Assembly: GCA_028565635.1 (NCBI GenBank)
Contig: JAOXYB010033462.1
Span: forward strand, 1-14,236
Direction of reading: 5' to 3'
Origin: Phoronis ovalis
Lineage: Eukaryota > Phoronida > Phoronidae
Length of the DNA: 14,236 nt
Each line of letters starts with the position of its first letter. Positions within the stretch are counted from its first letter, which is position 1. The notes under the pieces were generated by a model that ran no database searches, was not told where the DNA came from, and was given only the letters and a program-made list of their open reading frames with translations. Shown in pieces: positions 1 to 9,700 of the stretch. The position numbers were made by a program, and so were the translations under genes.

Positions 1-75
1 TAATAGTTTTGAAGATATTTGGTGGAAAGAGTGACAGACAGACAGACGGACACTCGAGATTTAGTAGTATAGATA
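1..75 (+). repeat. Probable 3' tail of a non-LTR retrotransposon or SINE
   Basis: The window opens with a GACA-rich stretch (33-52) followed by a short ATTTAGTAGTATAGATA-type end. This arrangement, a run of GACAGACAGACGGAC and then a TTAGTAGTATAGAT-like terminus, is typical of 3' ends of RTE/CR1-like elements and their SINEs in many invertebrates. Only the tail is inside the window, and no coding part is seen. The family cannot be assigned from this much sequence. Confidence 0.35.
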
Positions 76-3000
76 TTGTCACCAGGTGACTACTGTACCA
101 ATACAACACTTGCAAATGAAACTTGATACCAGTGTGTCAAAGAAAACACTACAAGGCTACAAGCAGCAAAGGCAAGATAATTATAAGACTATACTTCGCG
201 GATGTAATACAGAATTAAATGATTTTTAGATAATTAATGAATATTTCAGAATATAATTTACTCTTTCGAGGATTATTATTGTTATTATTACGCCGGCCTA
301 TATATATATATTTTCCAAGATTGTGATTTTACCTCATAAAAGAACATAGTTGGTCGATAAAAAACCTTGTTAGTCACACTGTATAAATATGTTCAAGACT
401 TTATTAATTTTTTCTTTAAATATAAAAGTACACGTAATCTGTCTTAACCTGTGATGCTACAACTTCTTTTACTTTTGGCGGTAATCCGAAAGTTCGCTAA
501 ACTAATTTTCTACTGAAGCAGTGTGTTGGAACGCTCGTCAATAAAGATAAAACATAAAATATGATGTGCTCATTAAATTTAAAAAAATATACGTTCGCGA
601 TTTCTACTGTTGCGATCTTTGCATCCGTTTACGTATCTGCAAAGTAAAGACAGTGATAAAAAATAACCAAGCGACTGCAAAACATTATAGTATACGGCGA
701 TGTAACTTTAAAGCGACTTTAATGCAATTATTTATACATAAATAAATAAGAAATAGAATGTCGAAATGAATCAAATGTTAACCCATAACGTTCAGCATTA
801 TATTTCAAATGTTTCCTTAAAAGTATTTTATTCTGTTTAATTCCTTATGTTCGATGCGACTTCTACAAATGTTGACCATACGGATTTGCTTATCCATTAA
901 GTAAACATTATACATTGAATAATAAATGCTAGATCCCTTCTGCTTTTCAATTCATTAAAGATTCGTTTAGTTGTACCAATATTTGACGTTAACATACACA
1001 CATGAGACACTTTTATGAGCTTATCAGGGGGATCTTATACGTGTAAAGCTATAAAGACTGTCAGTTGTCAAACTGAAGTTTTTTAGAGAGTCAAATAGAA
1101 CTTCACATGCTAGTGAGTTATTTTTAAAATTATAAGTGAAATACTAAACAAAATCCCATGTAAGTACTGTTAGAAAAAAAAATTATGAAAAAATAACTGT
1201 TTAATTAAGTTTCAGCATATCCTAAAAAATATGAAATTTTAACATGGGGCTGTGCTATTACTGAGGTCAAAAGGTATTAAACATATTCAAAAATCCTTAT
1301 GGTACTCTAGCCTCTATGTTTCAACAGCAAATTTATATATTTCTTAACTTCTCTGCTTTTTCCTTGGATTACAAAAAATGCACAAATTAATTAAAGAATT
1401 AGATTTATATTTTTAAACAGAATTAAAATTACCATTATCAGAATAAGAACTAACAGTATAAAAAATCATTTTAGATCTACTGCACTGTACAAATGCTACT
1501 TTGCGTTTTAATATACAGCTGTGGTAGTAGTACATGCTTGTAAACTTATAGCTTGTGTAATATTACACTGCTCGTAAATTGAAAAAACTAAATTTAAAAA
1601 AAAAATGTTTCTTTATAACATTATATTTATGAGTAAAATGGCCCTCATTGGCTCATATGTTATAGACATTGTATAATAATGGGACTAGCCCATATTGGGT
1701 AGAGCCCACCCTGCTGAACCGAAATATGCTACTCAGATTTGGCATCAACTAAGTTACTATAAATATATGTAATCCAACCGTTACTACCATCTGAGATCTA
1801 ATGCAATTAAATGGTTTAAATTAGTAGCATTAATTCTGATTCAGTAGATGATTGGATTTATATATTTTGATGTGTAAACCGGTGTAAATGTTGTATCGAT
1901 ATATCTGGATCTGTCTGCGGGTACTGGGAAACCTGCCGGAGTATCCGTAACATTACCAATAAAGATTTCATATACTAATGACATCAAGTTATCATTTAAC
2001 CCAAAACTTCATAAATTAACAATCTCAGTTTTAGTCAAATACGCAGCCAGTACTATTGTTTTTAAATCGTTTTAGTTAGTGTTAGTGCAATTTTAACAGA
2101 AATTGTGCATGCATATAATGACATTTAAAAAAGAAAACAAAAAAGTAAATCTTAATAGACGTCCGTAGTTTATTATATTGGAATTCAGGTACGTGCATCT
2201 GTAATGTCTTTCATTTTGCAAAATTAACATCAGTTAAATAAGCAGTTATTTTTTAAGCGCGTGCCTACACATGTCATTTGCCCATCAGCATGCACAAAAA
2301 TATTAATCAATACAGTGTAAACATTTTACAATTTGTTACATTAGTAAATATAACGAATTACTAGTATGATATTTTAAAACACGTAATACAAATGAAAGTT
2401 CACTAAATGTCATAAAAATATAACTTAGTTATTAGTCACAGAGTTAACAAAAGTTAACAAGGGCTTAGAAGAAATTACTGTCGTTTCTTTAAGTTGTTAG
2501 GGCATTTACTAACTTATAAATATTGACATATGGCCAATGAAGTGGGATCATAGTCTGATTGGTATCGGCTTGGAAGTGCTAAACGCGAAGCTATGTATTA
2601 AAAATGTTCCATTATACAATGTTTATTGTTATGTGACGGACTATAAGGGTTTAGACACGAATATTTGTTTCCCAATATTCACTACTAATCTTAAAAAGAA
2701 CAGATGGAATCGATAAATAAATGAAGTGATAAATTTAAACTAATTGAATTATTATTTTGTGTTACATCTCAGAATATGTTAATTATAATAATAATGTTCA
2801 TAATGAATCACAAAAAAATGTCTAGAATAATTATCAATTATGGTTTTAGATCTACTTTGTAATATTTCTCCCACTGGACTGGGATTCCCGTTAGAACTTC
2901 TCTATACCATATCTATGTCTATTGTTCCCGGACTGCAAATACACATAAGTGAAGACTACTTTTGATGCAGTAGGAACTCGATATATCGACAGCGACTCTC

Positions 3001-3137
3001 AAATACTTGTTTAATGTACAAACAAACACTGAAAGGAAGAGAAGGTTTGAGTTTGTTAGTTACATTGATAGAAACTTTTGCGAAATAGTTTTTTTATAAA
3101 TCTATCCTTTAGTTGAATTATTTGAGTTAAAAAGTGA
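76..3137. other. AT-rich non-coding region upstream of the CNBD2-like gene
   Basis: About 3 kb with no open frame of useful length on either strand and no exon that I can tie to a protein family. It contains simple AT sequence, including a short (TA)n run near 299-310 beside an ATT-rich stretch, and a 13-bp palindrome GTCACCAGGTGAC at about 78-90. It probably holds the promoter and perhaps 5' untranslated exons of the downstream gene, but I cannot place a transcription start. Confidence 0.5.
299..310. repeat. Short (TA)n microsatellite
   Basis: A run of about six TA dinucleotides follows a short ATT/GTT-rich stretch. This is simple-sequence DNA with no evident function. Confidence 0.5.
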
Positions 3138-3278
3138 TATGACGTAACTATCAGTAACAATGCCTGTTGGATTGGCAAATCTTTTGGGGAGCACATAACT
3201 GTCCAAGGAGGAGCACATAATTCTGATTTTAACCATGAAGCAGCCAAATTGGTCAGAAATGGAAAAAATAACGTACAC

Positions 3279-3732
3279 ATGGATAACGTTATAACACCGA
3301 GAGTCGAAGATAGATTATTAGCTGAACCTGATCATTTGCCTTCAAAGAGTTGGTCGGCTACGATACCTACCATCATCGAAAACCGAGGGATAACCACGCA
3401 AGAAAACAGACATAATGCAGATAACAGGTCAGATTTCACCGTAATTAAAATAGCTGTACCATCACCAACAGGACAGCGATCAATGTCAAGAGGAACTTTT
3501 ACGCCATCTCCTTCGAATTCAAGACCGACATCTAAACAGGACAGGAGATCATGCAATAACGATATGAGTTTAAGACCGATTTCTCGTACGCGTAGTGATT
3601 TGACTTCAGCAAAGCCTAGACGAGACAGGATCCCTTCCCGTGGAGGGGACATTTTTTCTAGACGGGGAACGTATGGCGACGCTAACGCAACAAACAGAAA
3701 AGACTCGAAAGATTCTGGTTTTGAAACCCCAG
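3279..3732 (+). CDS. CNBD2: CNBD2-like exon 1 (disordered N-terminal region)
   Basis: The frame begins at the first in-frame ATG and runs to the donor CCCAG|GTAATT. The product (151 codons plus one base) is rich in Ser, Thr, Arg, Pro and Asp, with runs such as SPTGQRSMSRGTFTPSPSN, and looks disordered. It ends in KDSKDSGFETP. No domain is recognised. The same frame is open back to 3138, so the real exon may start upstream at an unseen acceptor or 5' UTR. The ATG has G at +4 but no purine at -3. Confidence 0.6.
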
Positions 3733-6700
3733 GTAATTTCCTAATAATTTTATCCTATCCGTTTCTTCCTTTATATTTAAAACAAAATGTAATACTTATT
3801 TTTAATGGTAAGAATGGAGTTATAACCAACCTTTTGACATTTGAAACTTATATTACGTAAATCAGAACGCGTGTATATATTAATTTTGGGCAAACCTCGC
3901 TCATGATCTACATCATCAACAAATCAACACAGTGGTAAACCTGGCGCATGGCCGATGGTTAATGGCTAAATGGCCAATTTAAATAGCTATTGTCGGAATT
4001 TGAACTAATTAATGATTATCAGAAGTGCATGTTAAATGTACGCATTACTGCAGTATTTCTTTTTTCAGGGGCTCAAAATAAAAGAAACATTCTACGAGCC
4101 GAATTCGACGAATTCTCAATGACAGATGTACAACATGGCTACCAAAAACGGCGTGGATCTAGTTTTGCTCAAAACAAAGGCTTAAAAAATTGGAACAGTC
4201 TTATCAATTCGCAAATTAAGACGCAGGAGAAGAGTATATATGGGGTAAGAATTTTTTTTTGGGATTACCTAAACACGTAAATCTAACCCATATAGCATGC
4301 ACTGGGAAAGTCTTCAAGGCTAAATGTTGCTTGTCATACGCATGACCAGCGCTTATGCTTTGCTACATTTTTGATCTTTTTCAATAATCTAATCTAATAT
4401 GACAATAAATTTGCATCAGGATTTCTTGTGAATTAAGTGATTACTATAAATGTACAGTAAAATATAATTCACTGCTCGGTTTCGGCAACATTTTATGTTA
4501 TAATTATTTTGTGATTGATGAAAATTTTGAATTATGTTAGATATGAAGTGAAAATATACGTAAACAATTTAATCCTATACATTTCTTGAATTATGTTTTT
4601 GAAGCAGAACGTAGACTTTTGGCACTTTAATTATCATACGTATAATAAAACACGTAAGTGTCGAGATCCATTTTGTAATTAACAAGTAAACCATCGATTT
4701 TAATGCTATTGAAGCGACTTATATTTATAATCCTAATAAAATATTTCCAGTGTGTACACTATGTGAAAAGATCAATGTTAGTATTTCAATAAGTAGTTCC
4801 GTTGTTAAGCAATTACAAAGAGCCCTCACGCTAATCAAAATACGGCTGGCATGCAAGTGACAACAGTTAAAACAAAAGCAAAAATATGTCGATACACTTT
4901 TCCACAGTTTAAACAATTTGTGCATTGAAATTGTTTTGTACATGTTTAAATGCCTAAACACAAGCCCGCGATCGACCTTCTATATTGAAACAGGCGCCAC
5001 TGAATCTCACGCATATGAAGGTTCACATTAACAAGTACTGTCATACTGAAACTTGTATTCAAAATGGGCCTCTATATTCACATGTAAAAGGGCATTTCAC
5101 TACACAGAGAGTTACTGCTATACTCCGATTGAGCTTCTATTTAGGGAGGTCCTCAAGTTCGGATACATCATATGATAACCGATTGATCCATGAAACTAAG
5201 GACCTTAGGTTTTTTGTTTCAAATGTTTTTCCAGCATACCACAATACTCCACAGCAGAAAAGCTCCGTGAACCATTTTATTAGAAGTAACGAAAAAACAA
5301 CCAAAACACCCCTAAGTGACGTTTCGAAAGTATAATGTTTTCTTTAACACAAATATAGACTGTACAGATTTCCAAAAATAATACAAATTAATGCAAACAA
5401 CATTATTTAATACAAATTTATTGTATATGTCACCGATGTTAATAAGTGCTTTCGAAGCTACGTTTTCCCAATATTCAAAATATTCGTGTAATATGTGAAT
5501 TATAAATTGATAATTTGTATTTTTATTGCAGTTTGCATTATTCAAGAAGTTTAGGATGGTGGCTAGGTTGGCAGTAATTTTAATACGAATGCTAAAATTC
5601 CATATGAAAACAATGTAAGTGAAAACGGGAAATACAGAAGAGACAATCGAAGGGTGTTTAAAATATAAGTTATGATCAGTAAAATTATTTTTAAAATTTT
5701 TAATCATAGGAGAACATTTTCGGCTTTATTTATGTATCTTACTCAAGAAATGCATTTTTAAATACTGCAGAAAATGGCGGGTTCTTCCAATCGAATATAC
5801 TGTGGTATAAGAATTGCAAATGATAGTGCGTATAAAATGTACTGGTCATGTGTGCGCTAATTCTGGTACATATGTCCGAAAAAAATATTATGAAGATGTG
5901 TCTATGAATGTAAAGTAGCATTTAGACGTTTTTGTAAGAAAGATTTTTAAACTGTTTATAAGTACTACTGAATAGTTTGCTGCTTTACATAAATTACTAG
6001 AAAGTACTATAATTAGACAGGTGAGTGACTTTAATAGCTCCCTGTCGATGTTTGATAGAAGACTAGTAAATTTGCATCTAGATGTAAACATAAACACATA
6101 TATTTAATATATTTCTCTCATTACTTGGAGCGGAAATATCTACATGCTTAAAGTTTAGCGACAACGCTCTTTGACCTCATCGATTCATAAAAAATTTAAG
6201 AAAAACTTGTAATGATCGATCTTTACACACAGTAAATAAAATGAATGTGTAAAATAAGATATTTGATATCAGAAAACATTTATTTTTTCTCAGTTTGCTC
6301 AATTCAAATAGGTTTTAATCTATGTTGCTACAGTGCAAGATAAAGTGTGTTTTTTTATGTAAACAGAAAGCAAGCCTCACAGTGCATCGCATCTGAATAT
6401 ATAAAACGAAAACTAAGAAGGGATTTTTGATCAGCTTCTCTTTCATTTAGGACTTCTATTCGAATAAATTATGTGTCCATTCCACCGTATATAATACCCT
6501 ATATACATAAGAGGGGCTCATATATATGAGAGATATATTTTCGGAAATACCCCAAAATTTATGTATATATGTATGCCGTAGCATATGGTATAAAGGGTGT
6601 TCCTTCTGGAGTAAATACAAACATTTTTAAGTACTGCTTAAATCGTTATTTAACTGCACATTATTGATGTAATCTATAGATACTTATTAAAATTATTACA

Positions 6701-9700
6701 GAGATAAAAGAGGACATTTTATAGAACAATTCGGCCAGATCGACGGTGCTGCTTCCATTGGTATAGAGACAAAATCTGATCTTTTCTTTGATCCGTCAGA
6801 CTTTAAAGCTAACAAGCAAATGAGAATGACAGCAGAGGCAAAGAGGATACTTTCAAAACCACCAGAAGAGAGAACAGAGCAAGAACTATACTACGTAAGC
6901 AACGCAATCACTTCTGAACTGAACTTTTTTGAAAGAAATGAAACTGATTTTATACACATTCCCATTTGCCTAAACATAATAACATTCTACTTTAACTAAA
7001 ATATATACTAATATATACAGTAGGGTATTAACAAATTGTCCACAAAATATATTTGACCGAGACATTCGATATAGACTGTTAACAACTGAATGTACATGTA
7101 AATACCCCAGGGGGGGCAGTCAATATAAAAGTGGGTACGCATGTTCCAACAAAAATTTCGCGTGAAAGGGTATTTTTTCGAACCACCGGTGCGTAACGCG
7201 CGTTACGCGCTTAGGGCCTGCTTTTTAGCTAAAATCACGAAAAGGGGTGGTTTTTGGAGGTGTGACACTTTGTTAGGGGTGTTTTTTCCCAAAAGTCACC
7301 TCCTTAGGGGTGTATTTTTTCAAAAAACTCACTTCCTTAGAGGTGTATCTTTTGCAGAATTTCACTTCGTTAGAGGCTTTTTTGAAAAGCCATGTTGGAA
7401 CATGGGTACCCACTTTCATACTGACTGCCACCCCGGGGTAAATACTTAAATATTCCCTTGTTTTACTGTAATGTTTTGTTAATTATAGGCAACCATAGCT
7501 CTAAGGAGTAATCAACAGATTGCCGACTACCCTGTACGCTTTCAGCGGAAATTAGCGCAAAACGGAAAATTTGAAAGGTGATCTCATATTATCGATATTT
7601 TCAATAGACATTTCGATCCACATTTTGTGTACTGCTGTTACTCTTATTAAAACGTTTTCACTTCGTGTGATCCATAAAGGATATATTCTGTGATATTGTT
7701 GAGTCCAGCCAGCCCGCCAGCTGTTGTCACTTCTATATTCTTGTTTTTGTCACGTGAGAAAACTTTTGGACGAACAATATGTAAAAGGATCTGTACCCGT
7801 TATTTTTTAACACTGTTAATGAACAAATATGTTTTATAAATAGTTATGAAGCTATGAGGGTAATAGTACGCCAAGGACATCCACCGCAAGCATTTTATTT
7901 CATCATGTATGGTACAGTTATTGTTGCTGTGTTAACACCTGGTCATGAGTCAGCAAAGACAGTGTGTCATCTTCATAAAGGAGACAGCTTTGGGGTAAAT
8001 CTTGTTTGCGAGTTCAGTAGTGAAGGTATAAATAGCACTATGTGTCGGTACTGCTAAGAGTTTCTAAACTTGTTTGGCGATCTCCACAACACGTCAAGCT
8101 TGTTTTTTTTATTTGCATAATTTCACCTGTAGTGTACTCCAAAAATGCTATCAATAGTTTTACAGAACAGCAAATAGCCAGATCACTGTCCGACTATCGT
8201 ACTCAAGTAATACATTTCAAGATATCAATTAATTTGGCATGTTATTAACGAGTTATGCTTGTCAAATTTGTTTTTAAACATTTAAGTTAATATTATGCAG
8301 TTATTTGCAGGAGCTTGCGATACGAAATTTGGAAACGCGTCAGTCAACTGTTATCACGAAAAACTATGTCGAAATGCTCAGTATTTCAGCAGAGGTAAGC
8401 AACACGACTTTGTCTAAGTATATAGCTTCGCTAACAAAATTATATACTCATATTGTTTCTCTTTTAAACTGTCAACTATAGCCGTAAACAGCGACACCAT
8501 GTTTTCATTAAAAACTATGTCGAAATGCTCAGTATTTCAGCAGAGGTAAGCAACACGACTTTGTCTAAGTATATAGCTTCGCTAACAAAATTATATACTC
8601 ATATTGTTTCTCTTTTAAACTGTCAACTATAGCCGTAAACAGCGACACCATGTTTTCATTAAAAATTGTAACAGACTTGTCTCTTTTGTAGACATATCAA
8701 AAAGTGTTCATGGTTGGTGGATCAAAAAACATTCACGATCCAGATCACAATGCATTTATATCGTAAGTATAAAGACATTTTCTTTATTTGCTGGCCATTT
8801 ATGTAAGAATTCTTATAAGGTAATTATTACAAACTGTTTTGGATGAATTTTTTAAAATTGACTACTCGATTATGGATTAGTCTTCTGGTAACAGTATATG
8901 GCCATCGAAGTGCTTACTATATATACCCTGATTAATCAATTACAATCAAACGTACAATATTGTAAAATGTTCTTTTACTTACAGGAGTATCGATTTTCTG
9001 CGTGGTTGGCCCGTGAGCATCTTGGATGAAAACCCGAATAAATTTGTTTTTACATATTTTAAGTAAGTTAAAGATTCCCTTTAGAACTATTCGTTGTTTT
9101 AAGAAAACGCATCGCGATCCCATAACTTCCTTAAAATATTGAAGTTATTGTTAGACATAAAGTACTCTAAGTTGTATGGGAAAAACATAATGTCTTCTAA
9201 AATGCTCTTTATATTAAAATTCGATTATAATTAGATTTTATACAACAACTCATTTTATGCCTTTTCTTTTATGCAGACGCAATGACGTGATGGTGAAGGA
9301 CAGCTGTTATTCTGACTGGATATATATTGTCAAATCGGTGAGTCTCAACACAAATTCTACAACTGCACGATGCAGTTACGTATACATAATGTTAAACTGA
9401 TATATATCTGATCGTCTATTATTTCTGCTGACACATAAATAGATAACATACAGAGTTAATGGACATGTGTACTTTTATACTTGGGGTAAATGCATGGTAA
9501 TGCATGGTCTTAAGATCATCGGTCCACTCTGACCATACGCAGTAGCCTTTGAACAATACAGGTGCACGTGCTTAAACTAGATCTCAAAGTTTTGTGTCCA
9601 ATAGTACTAGTAGTGATCGCAAAAAGGTAAACATTAGAGTTATGTAAAAAAAAGTTTAATTAATTAAACAATATTAAAGTGTATGTAGTACAAAATGTGT

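Larger units (their letters stand above)
7106..7437. mobile_element. Non-autonomous TIR element (MITE-like), copy A, in intron 5
   Basis: A 332-bp element bounded by imperfect terminal inverted repeats: 7106-7150 pairs with the reverse complement of 7394-7437 at about 39 of 45 positions. The outer ends are CCCAGGGG and CCCCGGG. It is flanked by the direct duplication GTAAATAC at 7098-7105 and 7438-7445, an 8-bp target-site duplication. Inside are an 18-bp perfect palindrome (7191-7208) and four copies of a roughly 33-bp subrepeat (from about 7266). There is no transposase. The 8-bp duplication fits hAT-like mobilisation, but the superfamily is not proven. It sits wholly in intron 5. Confidence 0.85.

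Noticed and set aside
1740-1870. Weak inverted similarity around AATCCAA and TTGGATT
   Set aside because: Too many mismatches and gaps to call a hairpin or element by eye in AT-rich DNA.
3332-3652. 106-codon open frame on - strand
   Set aside because: Antisense shadow of exon 1 of the CNBD2-like gene.
5145-5329. Possible exon with acceptor TTCTATTTAG and a Ser-rich start (RSSSSDTSYDNR)
   Set aside because: Its entry phase fits exon 3, but no usable donor leaves the phase needed by exon 5; the peptide is not recognised.
7141-7449. 102-codon open frame on + strand with repeated LRGV-type peptide
   Set aside because: It lies inside TIR element A and arises from its ~33-bp subrepeats; no coding signal.
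8042-8248. 68-codon open frame
   Set aside because: Falls in intron 7 between two well-supported exons, with no homology.
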